From Alkalibacterium gilvum (GTDB lineage Bacteria; Bacillota; Bacilli; Lactobacillales; Carnobacteriaceae_A): DNA of 64,000 nucleotides. The position numbers and the translations under genes are program-made. The stretch covers positions 37,455-101,454 of the forward strand of contig NZ_FNYW01000003.1 of the NCBI RefSeq assembly GCF_900109085.1, written 5' to 3'. Under the pieces are notes generated by a model. That model did no database searches. It was not told where the DNA came from and saw only the letters and a program-made list of their open reading frames with translations. Shown here piece by piece: positions 1 to 10,100 of this stretch (its first letter is position 1; the number at the start of each line of letters is the position of its first letter).

Positions 1-296
1 CTTAGTTTGGAGCGCATCATTAAAATGACGAGTGCAATTGAAGAAACAATGACTTCGGGGACTAATCCAAAAATGACTAAAACAGCCAATGATATTCCTG
101 GAATTAAAAACAAAATCGAATTTTCTGTTTTAATTGGAAAAAAACCAACAAGTATGGCTAATAGTAAAAAAAGAATATAATCCATATTAAAAAAAGGCAG
201 GACATTTATTTGTATGTAATAGGCGGTACTAAGAATTATTGCTGCTATTGGAGCAACTAAAAACCAAATCAGTATTCTCTTTCTTTTATTTTTCAT
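1..296 (-). CDS. Integral membrane protein, N-terminal part (runs off the window)
   Basis: An open frame starts at ATG 296 and runs without a stop off the left edge, giving 98 residues. It begins with a short basic stretch (MKNKRKR) followed by about three strongly hydrophobic segments, near residues 8-28, 38-55 and 58-93, so it is a membrane protein whose main domain lies outside the window. The arrangement resembles membrane sensor modules placed before GGDEF or related output domains, and the next gene upstream is a GGDEF-EAL gene. The output domain is not visible, so this remains a guess. A cre-like site lies about 110 bp upstream of the start. Confidence 0.6.
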   Translation of the reverse strand, partial: MKNKRKRILIWFLVAPIAAIILSTAYYIQINVLPFFNMDYILFLLLAILVGFFPIKTENSILFLIPGISLAVLVIFGLVPEVIVSSIALVILMMRSKL

Positions 297-403
297 GTTA
301 GTATCCCTCGTTATTTAAATATTAAAAAACTATGACTGTAATAGAATAATTTTATATTTATTCATAAAAATAGTCAATTATACCAAATCATAACTATATA
401 AAG

Positions 404-417
404 TTATAACGCTTTCA
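404..417 (-). promoter_or_regulatory. cre-like site
   Basis: Read on the minus strand the site is TGAAAGCGTTATAA. It differs from the CcpA operator consensus TGWNANCGNTNWCA at one position. It lies between the broken EAL gene and the truncated membrane-protein gene, upstream of the latter. A single near-match in AT-rich DNA can arise by chance. Confidence 0.35.
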
Positions 418-432
418 GTCATCTTTTTGTTA

Positions 433-465
433 AAAAGCCGTAAAGTATATAGCTTTACGGCTTTT
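433..465 (-). terminator. Intrinsic terminator after the EAL gene
   Basis: Perfect 13-bp stem (433-445 with 453-465) and a 7-base loop. It overlaps the stop codon of the EAL reading frame. A T-run follows on the minus strand and a looser one on the plus strand. Confidence 0.75.
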
Positions 466-1111
466 CTTTTATGTCTATAAGTTCAATAAGTTCAGCTGGC
501 AATATGGGTTTACTGAAATAATACCCTTGTCCATATTCACAATGATTTTCTTTCAGAAAAAGTAACTGGTCGTTTGTTTCAATTCCTTCAGCTACTGTTT
601 TAAAGTTCATGCTTTTACTCATTTTAATAATTGTTTTTACAAGAGAGGCAGTATTTTTTTTATTAAGCATATTATCAATAAATGTCTTATCAATTTTAAG
701 CGTATCAATAAATATATTATTTAAAACACTCAAGGAAGAATACCCCGTTCCGAAATCATCGATTGCCACACTTACACCAATATCATGCAATTCTTTTATT
801 ATTTTATTGGCACGATCTACGTCCTTCATTATACTTTCCGTTATTTCTACGTTTAAGTATTCTTCTTCTAGCTCATATAATGTTAGAACATTATTTAACC
901 GCTTCGCAAAATAGGGATCTTCAAACTGCATTGCAGAGACATTTACAGCTACACTTAATTTTTTCCCTTGTTCATGCCAATCTTTTGTTTGTCGGACGGC
1001 TTCGTGTATGACCCAATAACCAATTTCATTTATCATTCCTGATTCTTCTGCTATAGGTATAAACTCCCCCGGTGATATCAAACCTAAATCTGAATGCTCC
1101 CAGCGCAACAA
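455..1111 (-). pseudogene. EAL domain (c-di-GMP phosphodiesterase) half of a frameshifted GGDEF-EAL gene
   Basis: This frame carries most of an EAL domain. Conserved blocks seen are EITESIMKD, AIDDFGTGYSSLS, LKIDKTFI, AEGIET and GQGYYFSKP, which hold the usual metal-binding and catalytic residues. The true start of the domain lies upstream of the first Met: the same frame continues back as INTGEIYGVEALLRW, including the signature E-A-L, and then meets a TAG. The GGDEF frame (1026-2078) runs into this point out of phase. The expected substrate-binding YQPQ stretch is missing at the junction near 1145-1160, so a small deletion, not a multiple of three, probably broke one GGDEF-EAL gene. The EAL part could still be made from an internal start, but it would lack the N-terminal strand. 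Confidence 0.8.
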
Positions 1112-2078
1112 GGCTTCGACACCATATATTTCTCCTGTATTGATTATTACTAACTAAATATAGCTCGTGGTTTAATAACGCTTCTTTCAAGCCAAATTCA
1201 ATGCGTCTTTTTCTCTCCAATGCATCGGCATCATCCATTAGGAAAATATGATAATTATTTTTTGTCGTCTTTTTCACTTTAAACATAGCATTTTCTGCTT
1301 GTCGAAAGAGCACATCAATATCATTAGCTGTTTCTGGATAGCGGCTGATACCTATACTGGCAGTGACATAAAATTTGTACTCATTAATTTCAAAGGGTTT
1401 CCTAAATAAATCCACAATTTTTTCTGCGAATTGGCTTGTTTCTTCAGCGTTAATATCTTCAATCATGATAAAGATTTCATCTTCACTTTCACGAGCAATG
1501 ATTGATGTTCCACTTAGAATTTTTCGAAGTCTTTGTGCGACTTTTCTAATCACTGCATCACCAGTGCCACGACCGTAGAGATCATTAATTATTCTGAATC
1601 GATCGATGTCTAATAGAAATACAGATACTTCTTTTTCATATTTTACATAGTCAGCTTTCTTCGCGTTGAATTCTTTACGTAGTTTCATGCGATTTGGCAA
1701 TTTGGTTAATTTATCAAAATAGGTTTTTTGATATAGTTTCTCCTTGTTTTCTTCCAACTCTTTGATTAGAGCCTGCTTTTCTTTATTGGAAAAAAATAAT
1801 TTACTCCATATATTTCTTAACCAACTGTTCTTTTCTTGATTCGATTTATCTTTTTCATTGTTATGATTTGATCCACCAATAATAGAAAAGACATAAGGTG
1901 AAGAACCGTTCTTTTTGCTAAGTAGATATAAAACAATTATAAGTAGACTAAAACTAGCAATTTTATAGATAGTACTTTTGGAAATAGCCATCATATTAAA
2001 TCCTAGAAATAATGGTATGAGATTTATCATAGTGCTTTTTTTCTCCTTTGAATGCTTGCTAGTTAATATCTTTATCAT
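1026..2078 (-). pseudogene. Degenerate GGDEF half of a frameshifted GGDEF-EAL gene
   Basis: The N-terminus has one membrane segment (about residues 35-55), then a charged linker and a GGDEF-family domain recognisable from KLTKLPNRMKL and VFLLDIDRFRIINDLYGRGTGDAVI. The active-site motif reads SEDEI in place of GGDEF, so cyclase activity is unlikely; such domains often only bind GTP or regulate an EAL partner. Real homology ends at about residue 308 (ALLNHELYLV). The last 40 or so residues are out of frame and replace the start of the EAL domain. The matching EAL sequence continues in another frame down to 455. Confidence 0.8.
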
Positions 2079-2195
2079 TTTGATTTGCTTACTGAGTTTT
2101 TATTACGATTTTAATTTCCTTGTTATGTTATAATTATACACTATTCTTTTAGCTGAAAGAAGGTTTGATTATTATATTTTTAATCTATACTTATA

Positions 2196-2226
2196 AAAAT
2201 GGGGGAAATTAATGACGGCCTCCCCC
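2196..2226 (-). terminator. Probable terminator after the DUF2254 gene
   Basis: GGGGGA (2201-2206) pairs with TCCCCC (2221-2226). On the minus strand the hairpin is followed by ATTTTTATAAG. The stem is short and the loop is 14 bases. Confidence 0.45.
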
Positions 2227-2281
2227 TAAATAAGTTCAGAAAGAGGATGAACCCTAATCATTCATACTCTTTAAGATAGTA

Positions 2282-3973
2282 CTATTCACTTAATTGTGCT
2301 TTTTTCTTTTCGATTATTGTCTTTACTGCTTCATAGTCTCTTTCGATGATGTTTTGATCAAAGGTTTCTTGAAAGTTTTTGGATGTCATATTATACAAAT
2401 ATTCATTGTACTCTTTTATGAAACCCAAATTATCAAGATGAGAGGCGTATGAAATAGTTTTGAGGGCATCGAATAATGCGTGAACGCCTGAGATGTCTTT
2501 TTGCATGTAAAAAACAAGCTGCCAGTAACCTGAATGTAAGTCTTCCGCAAAGTCATTATATCTATAAAAAACACTTCTCGTATACTTGTTTTCATTCGTT
2601 GTTTTAGACTTGCTTTTGTTTTCAGTATCTTTATTGTCTTCTAAACTCGCTTCATATGTTTTATTGTTTTCGTCTTCTTTTAAACCTGATATAACTCGTT
2701 TCCTTTTTTCGTTTGCTTTATCTTTTTCTTCGTCTTGCTTTTCTTTATCATTTTCGTCTGAGGAAATGATTTCAGTCTTTATTTCTTTATTTTCTTCTTG
2801 CTCTTCACTTGACTCATCCGTTTGTGGATCGATTCCTTTTTCGTCAGCTTCCTTTTTAGGATCCTCTTTATCACCTTTTGATGAGTGATACTTTTTCTTA
2901 TTCTCGTTATTTTTGCTCTCTTTTTCAATTGTATCTTTAGTGTTTTCAGCTGTTTTCTCGTCTTCGTTTATGAAGATGACATATTTCCCAGGCATTCCGG
3001 CTAGTCGCTTTTCCAGTAAGGATTTGTAATGTAAGACGTGTATTGCTGTATTGGGGTCATTGATGCCCGGCGATACAGCTCTTAAAGCCACTTCGGTTAA
3101 TTTTATACGTGCATAATCCGGGTCATACATGGCTGACTTTTCCGTTTCAAAACTCAAGCTCTGATTCACTCTTTTAGTGATATCATCCAGTTCATCTTCA
3201 ATATTTTTATTCGTTTTTATTTCCATAATCGGTTCGTCTTGGGTGACAAAATAACCGACACGTATGGTCACAATTATATTTGCTTCTTTCTCGTCTGCTA
3301 TCTTTTTCAAGGTGTCAAAGTCGATATGCTCCACGTAGGCACTCTTTGCGGCTACGATATCAAAGGTATACATGAAAGACATGTCTGGGAGATGCTTGAT
3401 AGATGGAAAATCTTCAAATCGCTTGATGTAGTTATCATATACTTCTTGTGCTTCCTCGTATAAACTATGGATTAATTTTTCAAGTTGCACGTACTGTGAA
3501 CTCGTATAAACAAATCGGGTAAAAGTAAAGACGGCCCCCAGCGCATAAATCAAGGCAATCGTTGCTGAAATAACGACATATTCATCTTCTGAACTGCGCA
3601 TAAAAAAGAGTGAGGCCAAACAATAAATGAAACCGCCTAAGAAAATCCCCAGCGTTTGCATGGAAGTGGGATTAAGCAAGAAGTTTTCGATTGCCCTCGG
3701 ACTGAAATTCGATGTATAAAGTGTAATAATGGAGAGCATTGTCGCAAAGGTAAAGGTTGCGACTGAGAAAAGTGAGCCTGCTAGTAGTCCCAATATTTGG
3801 CGAGCCAGATCCACACTTGTAAGTGTCCATTTCGGTAAATATTCAACTCCTGCTAATATGCGCGTGTCAAAAAGGATCACAAGAATTGCCAGTAAGAATG
3901 AAAACAGCACACTCCCGCCAAGCGCAATCCATATTTTTCTTTCTTCCATACTTAAATTCCATTTTTCAATCAT
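2282..3973 (-). CDS. DUF2254 family membrane protein with a long charged insert
   Basis: The first part (about residues 15-160) contains four hydrophobic segments and matches DUF2254 proteins, including the SVATFTFATMLSIITLYTSNFSPRAIENFL stretch and the later VALRAVSPGINDPNTA motif typical of the family. The family is of unknown function. Residues of about 338-460 form a lysine/glutamate/asparagine-rich, probably disordered insert between two family-like segments (MPGKYVIFINED before, SVFYRYNDFAEDLHSGYWQ after). The reading frame stays open through the insert, so it is not an obvious frameshift. A repeat array of hairpins lies directly upstream (4139-4575). Confidence 0.75.
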   Translation of the reverse strand: MIEKWNLSMEERKIWIALGGSVLFSFLLAILVILFDTRILAGVEYLPKWTLTSVDLARQILGLLAGSLFSVATFTFATMLSIITLYTSNFSPRAIENFLLNPTSMQTLGIFLGGFIYCLASLFFMRSSEDEYVVISATIALIYALGAVFTFTRFVYTSSQYVQLEKLIHSLYEEAQEVYDNYIKRFEDFPSIKHLPDMSFMYTFDIVAAKSAYVEHIDFDTLKKIADEKEANIIVTIRVGYFVTQDEPIMEIKTNKNIEDELDDITKRVNQSLSFETEKSAMYDPDYARIKLTEVALRAVSPGINDPNTAIHVLHYKSLLEKRLAGMPGKYVIFINEDEKTAENTKDTIEKESKNNENKKKYHSSKGDKEDPKKEADEKGIDPQTDESSEEQEENKEIKTEIISSDENDKEKQDEEKDKANEKRKRVISGLKEDENNKTYEASLEDNKDTENKSKSKTTNENKYTRSVFYRYNDFAEDLHSGYWQLVFYMQKDISGVHALFDALKTISYASHLDNLGFIKEYNEYLYNMTSKNFQETFDQNIIERDYEAVKTIIEKKKAQLSE

Positions 3974-4138
3974 ATGCTTCCCTCCACAGCGTTTCTTCTT
4001 TAAATGTTTAAATGTTCAGTTGTGTTATGTATAAGTATACACGGCTACAGTCTAAATTGCACTTTTCACATAGCTTGATTGGTTAGTTCGTTTGTTTGGA
4101 ATAGTGATTTTGGGAAGGGCAGCACTGCTATACATAGC

Positions 4139-4575
4139 AGATGCGCGGGTGCGCATCTTCGACCATTACTCTCCTTTTTTCTTCAATGTGTGTCCGAATG
4201 TCACCTGACTTCGGACATTCCGATACGTTTTATTTTTCGAATATGTCGAAGACGCCTGTCTTCGACCACCACTCTCATTTTTTCTTCAATGTGTGTCCGA
4301 ATATCACCTGACTTCGGACATTCCGATTCGTTTTATTCTTTGAATGTGTCGAAGACGCCTGTCTTCGACCACCACTCTCATTTTTTCTTCAATGTTTGTC
4401 CGAATCTCGCCTGACTTCGGACACTCCGATACGTTTTATTTTTCGAATATGTCGAAGACGCCTGTCTTCGACCACTACTCTCCTTTTTTCTTCAATGTGT
4501 GTCCGAACCCTCACTCAAACTAAGACACACGACAACTTTTTCAATGCTGAGGAGAGTCGACGGCGGTCGACTCTC
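4139..4575. repeat. Tandem hairpin array, 103-bp period (array 1)
   Basis: Three near-identical 103-bp units start at 4245, 4348 and 4451, with degenerate flanking units. Each unit holds hairpin A (arms GTCGAAGAC and GTCTTCGAC around a 4-base loop) and hairpin B (TGTCCGAA and TTCGGACA, loop about 11). At the expected positions on both sides the arms differ but still pair: AGATGCGC with GCGCATCT at 4139-4158, and GAGAGTCGAC with GTCGACTCTC at 4552-4575, again with 4-base loops. The array fills most of the 700-bp gap between hflX and the DUF2254 gene. Open frames across it are repeat translations and are not called as genes. Confidence 0.85.
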
Positions 4576-4601
4576 TATCTCAATCAAAAGCCCAATCAAA
4601 T

Positions 4602-4641
4602 AAAACCCAGTAGGAGCAAATGCACGCGCCTACTGGGTTTT
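4602..4641 (-). terminator. Intrinsic terminator after hflX
   Basis: Perfect 13-bp stem AAAACCCAGTAGG (4602-4614) with CCTACTGGGTTTT (4629-4641). It lies 35 bp downstream of the hflX stop. Confidence 0.8.
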
Positions 4642-4675
4642 ATTTAGTATTTTGCGTTAAATTTTCTAGATGCAG

Positions 4676-5914
4676 TTAATGTTTCGTTAGCCATTTCGAG
4701 TTTTTCTTGGCGTAGCCTTCAACGTAGTAGACTTGGCTTTCTTCGTCAAATAGTTGACGTTCAAGTAAGGTTTGCTGCCTGATTTCGATGAGCAAGTCGC
4801 CGCGATGGCTTGGGATTTCCAATTGATATACCTTCATATTCTTTCTCATCTCAGCCTCTATCTTTCTACGCAAGCCTTCTAAATCATTATCATCTTGAGC
4901 AGAGATGACGATATTTGGATAAAGCGTTGAAGGAACAGGGCCTTTAACAAGATCGCGCTTGTTATAAACATGTAAGGTTGGGATTTCATCCATTCCTAAC
5001 TCTTTTAATAAGGATAAGACGGTTTGTTCATGAGCTTTCAAATTAGCTGCGGAAGCATCAATAACATGTAAAAGTAAGTCGACGTCCATCGATTCTTCCA
5101 AAGTGGATTTAAAGGCTTCAATCAGTTGAGTCGGTAATTCTTGAATAAAGCCAACCGTGTCTGTAAGCGTCACTTGCATGCCTCTTGGGAGTTCAAACTT
5201 TCTCGTCAAAGGATCAAGCGTCGCAAAGAGTTGATCCTTCTCATAGGTATCTGCCTCAGTTAATTGATTCAGCACCGTTGATTTCCCAGCATTCGTATAG
5301 CCAATTAATCCGATTTGATACACATTATTATTTTTACGCTTTTCACGACTACGCTTTCTGTGCGCAGCATATTTTTTGAGCTCGTGTTTGATATCCGACA
5401 TTTGACTTTGAATATGACGCCGGTCGGTTTCTAATTTTGTTTCCCCTGGACCACGTGTCCCGATGCCTGCACCAAGGCGTGACATATTAACGCCTTGCCC
5501 AGCAAGTCGCGGTAAGATATATGACAGTTGGGCCAGTTCCACTTGCAGGCGGCCTTCCTTACTCTTGGCGCGTAAAGCGAAAATATCCAAAATGACTTGA
5601 ATACGGTCAATCACTTTCGTATCAATTATTTCTTGAATATTTCTTACATGGCTTGGCGACAATTCCAAGTTGAATACGACAGTCTGTGCATCCAATTCTT
5701 CGACCAGGGTCTTGAGTTCATTGACTTTCCCCTTACCAATGACCGTTTTATGATCGGGACGCTCTCTTTTTTGTGACAAGCGAGCAACAACTTTCCCTCC
5801 CGCATTTTCAACAAGTTGCTCGAGTTCATCAAAGGAATAGTTGAACGCTTCTTCCTCGTGTTGTTTTTCAATGCCTACAATTATAACTTTTTCATATACT
5901 TTATCTTTTTCCAT
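4676..5914 (-). CDS. hflX: GTPase HflX
   Basis: HflX is a ribosome-associated GTPase that splits or rescues stalled 70S ribosomes, mainly under stress. The N-terminal HflX domain (about residues 1-180) contains the glycine-rich segment SRLGAGIGTRGPGETKLE. The G domain follows with G1 GYTNAGKST (205-213), G3 DTVGF (252-256) and G4 NKRD near 318. At 412 residues the length is normal. The start codon abuts the miaA stop (TAAATG), and its ribosome site, GAGGGTGAT, lies inside the end of miaA, so the two are probably translationally coupled. A miaA-hflX pair is a common arrangement; no hfq is present between them here. Confidence 0.95.
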   Translation of the reverse strand: MEKDKVYEKVIIVGIEKQHEEEAFNYSFDELEQLVENAGGKVVARLSQKRERPDHKTVIGKGKVNELKTLVEELDAQTVVFNLELSPSHVRNIQEIIDTKVIDRIQVILDIFALRAKSKEGRLQVELAQLSYILPRLAGQGVNMSRLGAGIGTRGPGETKLETDRRHIQSQMSDIKHELKKYAAHRKRSREKRKNNNVYQIGLIGYTNAGKSTVLNQLTEADTYEKDQLFATLDPLTRKFELPRGMQVTLTDTVGFIQELPTQLIEAFKSTLEESMDVDLLLHVIDASAANLKAHEQTVLSLLKELGMDEIPTLHVYNKRDLVKGPVPSTLYPNIVISAQDDNDLEGLRRKIEAEMRKNMKVYQLEIPSHRGDLLIEIRQQTLLERQLFDEESQVYYVEGYAKKNSKWLTKH

Positions 5915-6850
5915 TTAATCACCCTCTATAAAATTTTGGATGTTGTTTTTAATTTTTTCAATAGCTGTTGGATTTTGTACTAAATCTGCCCACTCAGTCA
6001 CCTGGAAGCGATTTTTAAACCAGGTTAGCTGTCTTTTAGCATAATTTCTTGAGTGTTGTTTAACCAGCATAACGGCATCATCATATGCCTGGTCTCCACG
6101 TAAATAACCTTGGAATTCTTTGTATCCAATGCCTTTTTTACTTTGGACATCTCCTTTATATGTTTCATAAAGCCAACTTACTTCCAAAAGTAACCCCTTA
6201 TCCATCATCTTATCCACACGACGATTGATACGGTCATACAGCACATGACGTTCAGTATCTAAGGCAATCACATAAGCATCGAAAACAGGTTCTTTTTTAC
6301 GTTCATTTTGATAGTCAGAAAACGGTTTTCCCGTTTCATGTATCACTTCAAGTGCGCGGATCACTCGCCTTGCATTGTTTGGATGAATAGATGCTGCTGC
6401 TTTTGGATCCTTCTCGTTCAGTCTTTGATGCAATGCTTCCCGTCCTTTTTCATGAGCAAAACGAGTCATTTCTTCACGAAAAGCCGGATTAGGTTCGGCC
6501 TTACCGCCATGTGTCATATCAAATAAAAGTGATTCAATATATAAGCCGGTTCCACCAACAATGATGGGTAGTTTACCCTTATCACCTAGTGCAGCTATTT
6601 TTTCTCTGGCATCTTTTTTGAAGTCGGAAACAGAATAGCTCTCATTGGGCGTTTTTATATCGATGAGATGGTGTGCTATTCCTTCTGCTTCATCTTCTGT
6701 TACTTTCGCCGTACCAATATCTAATTTTTCATACACTTGCATCGAATCGCCATTAATAACTTCCCCATTAAATGACTTAGCAAGTGTGATACCCAACTGG
6801 GTTTTCCCAACAGCTGTAGGCCCCACTATAACGATAATCTTGTCTTTCAC
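5915..6850 (-). CDS. miaA: tRNA dimethylallyltransferase MiaA
   Basis: MiaA transfers a dimethylallyl group to N6 of A37 in tRNAs that read UNN codons. The P-loop GPTAVGKT is at residues 10-17, followed by NGDSMQVYEKLDIGTAK, which carries the catalytic Asp region, and the C-terminal KGIGYKEFQGYL and SRNYAKRQLTWFKNR blocks. I chose the GTG at 6850 because GGAGG lies six bases upstream and the domain begins immediately (VKDKIIVIVGPTAVGKT). The longer frame back to 6949 adds 33 residues with no homology. The resulting 311 residues match the usual length. It is the first gene of a two-gene unit with hflX. Confidence 0.95.
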   Translation of the reverse strand: MKDKIIVIVGPTAVGKTQLGITLAKSFNGEVINGDSMQVYEKLDIGTAKVTEDEAEGIAHHLIDIKTPNESYSVSDFKKDAREKIAALGDKGKLPIIVGGTGLYIESLLFDMTHGGKAEPNPAFREEMTRFAHEKGREALHQRLNEKDPKAAASIHPNNARRVIRALEVIHETGKPFSDYQNERKKEPVFDAYVIALDTERHVLYDRINRRVDKMMDKGLLLEVSWLYETYKGDVQSKKGIGYKEFQGYLRGDQAYDDAVMLVKQHSRNYAKRQLTWFKNRFQVTEWADLVQNPTAIEKIKNNIQNFIEGD

Positions 6851-7072
6851 ATAAATCCTCCACTCGTTCACTCTCATAGTCAGTATAGCACAGACCCCTA
6901 GCCATAATAAAAGACTCGGCCTAGCATTTGTTTTCATTGAATAAAACAACTTATTTTTTTAAAAGGACATCTTAAGCACTAGAAAAAATCGCATGCATTT
7001 GAGCTTAGCCGATTACTTTTTGGACGTCTCAAAAAAGATTCGCGTACACACAACTTCTTGCCACTCTCCTCG

Positions 7073-7119
7073 AAAAAAACTTCCGGCATATCTGAGCGTC
7101 CACTCAAATATACCGGAAG
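7073..7119 (-). terminator. Strong intrinsic terminator after the SNF2 gene
   Basis: CTTCCGG (7080-7086) pairs with CCGGAAG (7113-7119). The stem is extended inward by ATAT/ATAT and TGAG/CTCA. On the minus strand seven T residues follow. Confidence 0.85.
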
Positions 7120-7157
7120 CTATCACACTTTTTTTAAACGCTAAACTGTTTCTTTCT

Positions 7158-10100
7158 TTAATCTTCGTAGAGAAGTTCCAGAATTTCTTCTGTTGAAAGG
7201 CTGGTAACGGACTCTTTATTGCCTTTCGTGATAACAGAATCGACCAGTTCACGTTTTTTATCCTGTAGATCATTGATTCTCTCTTCAATGGTTCCAGTCG
7301 TGATGAAGCGAATAATTTGAACTGATTTTTTCTGTCCAAACCGATGCACACGGTCGGCCGCTTGATCTTCAATCGCTGGATTCCACCAGGAGTCAAAGAG
7401 TATCACGGTGTCCCCACCTGTTAAGTTAAGGCCTGTGCCGCCTGCTTTCAAGGAAATTAAGAACAAGTCTTTCTCTCCAGTATTGAAACGGGTTGTCAGA
7501 TTCAATCGTTCCTCATTTTTAGTCTGTCCGTCTAGATAGTGGTAGTCGACATCAATATCATCTAAACGTTCACGGATAATTTTAAGCATGGATGTGAATT
7601 GAGAAAACAGAACAACACGTTTTCCGTTGGCTCTCGCTTCTTTCAGGTACTCCATCAATCGTTCAAGTTTGGAGGATTCCCCTTCATAATCTGGCATGAT
7701 TAGTTTAGGGTCACAACAGATTTGTCGCAGACGCGTCATCCCAGCAAGTACTTTAATGCGATTGGTTTTCAAGGTGTCTGAATCGACCAACTCTTTCAGT
7801 TCTTGCTTAATGGCTGCACGCTGTGTCTGATACAAGCGTTTTTGTCCTTCAGATAATTCAATATACTCCGTTGTTTCTGTTTTTTCTGGTAAGTCATCAA
7901 GAACATCTCGTTTCAAACGTCTTAAGATAAATGGTTTGATTTTAGCCGCAATACGCTCTTGTTCCATTGACTGGAAGGCCTTCTTATTTCTGAATAACCC
8001 AGGTTGAATAATCGAGAACAAGGACCACAATTCACCCAAGTGGTTCTCAATCGGCGTTCCGGATAAAGCGATTTTGGTTTCAGAAGTCAATCGTTTTACA
8101 GCCTTCGTTGTTTTGGCCGCACTGTTTTTAACATTTTGCGACTCGTCAAGAATGATTGTTTTGAACGTGTCTTCTTTGTATAAATCAAAATCACGTTGGA
8201 TTAATGGGTAACTCGTAATCCATATTGGAATATCTTTATCAATGGCTTCCTGACGCTTTTGCTCACGTTCTTCTTTGCTTCCAGAAATAATGATTGTGTC
8301 TGTGTCTGGAACAAATTTATCCCATTCATGGCGCCAGTTAAATAACACACTTGATGGACAAATGATCAGATATTTTCCTTTTTCAGACTCAATTTTTGAC
8401 TGAAGGAAAGCAATGGTTTGAATCGTTTTTCCTAAGCCCATATCATCGGCTAAAACGCCCCCGAAGCCATAATGATCCAAGCTTTTCAACCATTTGAATC
8501 CAGTAACTTGGTAAGGTCTCATGTCAGCTTCTAACTTTTCTGGCAGTTCGAATGTTAAGTCTTCCGGTGAAAACAGCTGCTTTACCAGTTTTTTAAATTC
8601 CTGACCGGTTTGAATCGTGTCTTCTTCCATAGCTGAAAGCCCTTGGAATACAGAAACCGTCATGTCTTTTTCAAGTTCATCGTCTTCAATATCCAAAGAA
8701 TCCTTAGCGCGGCGCATTGCTTGGAAAGCTGGGTCTTTAAGATTGACAATTTGACCATTTGATAAGCGATAATAGGATTGATTTTTTTCAAGTTCTTTAA
8801 GCAAGTCTTTTAATTCATCCGTAGATATATCTTCGGTGTCGAATGAAATATCCAATAAGTTGGATGATTCACGCATTTCCATCGTAATTTGTGGCTGCTT
8901 AGATGGGCTATAAAGCAGACTTCTAGCAGATTGAGAAAGGAAAACATCCATATCATCAGCTAAACCTGGAAGGGAATCATACAGAAAACCACTAATCGTA
9001 TCCGTATGTGTCAGTTCCCAGACATCACCTTTTCGTGCAGGCAGAGGAATCTCTTTAAATAAACGACCCAACACCTTGGACTCTTCTCCCCATTGACGTA
9101 CCACAATCGAATCATCTTTGTACGATGCGCTTTCTTGAAGCGGATAAATCGTCACATTTCCATAAGTGAACACAGGGCGTACAAGTAAATTGTCGTTTTG
9201 AGTGTCCATATAAAGCTGTGCCTCAAAAGGTGCCTGATGCAATAGCGCCAAGACATCCTCATCCATTTTAACATCAACGATTTGTTCGAGCTGACTTAAG
9301 GTCACGGATAAAAACGTTTCAAGTTCTTGACGTCGCATAACCAGCGTATCTGAACCAGATTCCTTGAGTCCCTCTATGATCTGCTTAATCAGTTCATAGT
9401 GCGGTGACTCAGAAAAGTAAAAAATGTGCTCGTATTCAATCATTTTTGTCTGATCATGAAAAGATAAATCATTTATATTCACTTTTGCATCTGTCAGTTT
9501 GAAATGAAACAGATTATCAATTTTATCAATACTAAAAGCGAGATTAAGTTCTGATAAGTCTTGGCGAACTTCAAGCGTTTCGCCTCTGTCTGCCTGACTC
9601 AGCTGTCTCGGTGGCCGTCCAAAACGAACAAAAGCCCCCATTGTTTTATCGAGTAAAGTCAGCAATTCTTTGATGTAAGATGCGGGCAAAGTGAAACTGT
9701 CTTTGTTCAAAAATTGATTTTCGTATCCCATTGGAAGTACAGATTTAATGACCGTCTGTATTTCATTTAAACGATCAAACACCTCCATATCTTCCGGCAT
9801 CAGAGTATAGTCGTCTGTATTATAGGTAAAGTTTTTACCAAAGACAATCTCTTCATCATTGGCAATATCTGAAATAAGCTGGGTACTGTTTTTAATAACA
9901 TACAGATAATCTTTCCCAACTTTGAAGTAAAGATCATAAATCGGATTCGCTCTCGTTCCACTGACATTTAGAATATACTCAACGTAGACAGGCTCTTTAT
10001 AAAGAATATCTGTCTGACGGGAAATTTCTTTTTTCGAGTAATGAATCAGTGCATTAATTGCTTTCTCACTCTTTTTATAAGAAAACATCGAAGGTGACAC

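Noticed and set aside
4079..4647. Plus-strand open frames across the 4.1-4.6 kb region
   Set aside because: They translate the 103-bp hairpin repeats, lack convincing ribosome sites and repeat the same peptide out of register; the DNA is better read as a repeat array.
7013..7396. Minus-strand frame of 127 residues overlapping the end of the SNF2 gene
   Set aside because: It lies in another frame of the conserved helicase C-terminus and crosses the terminator.
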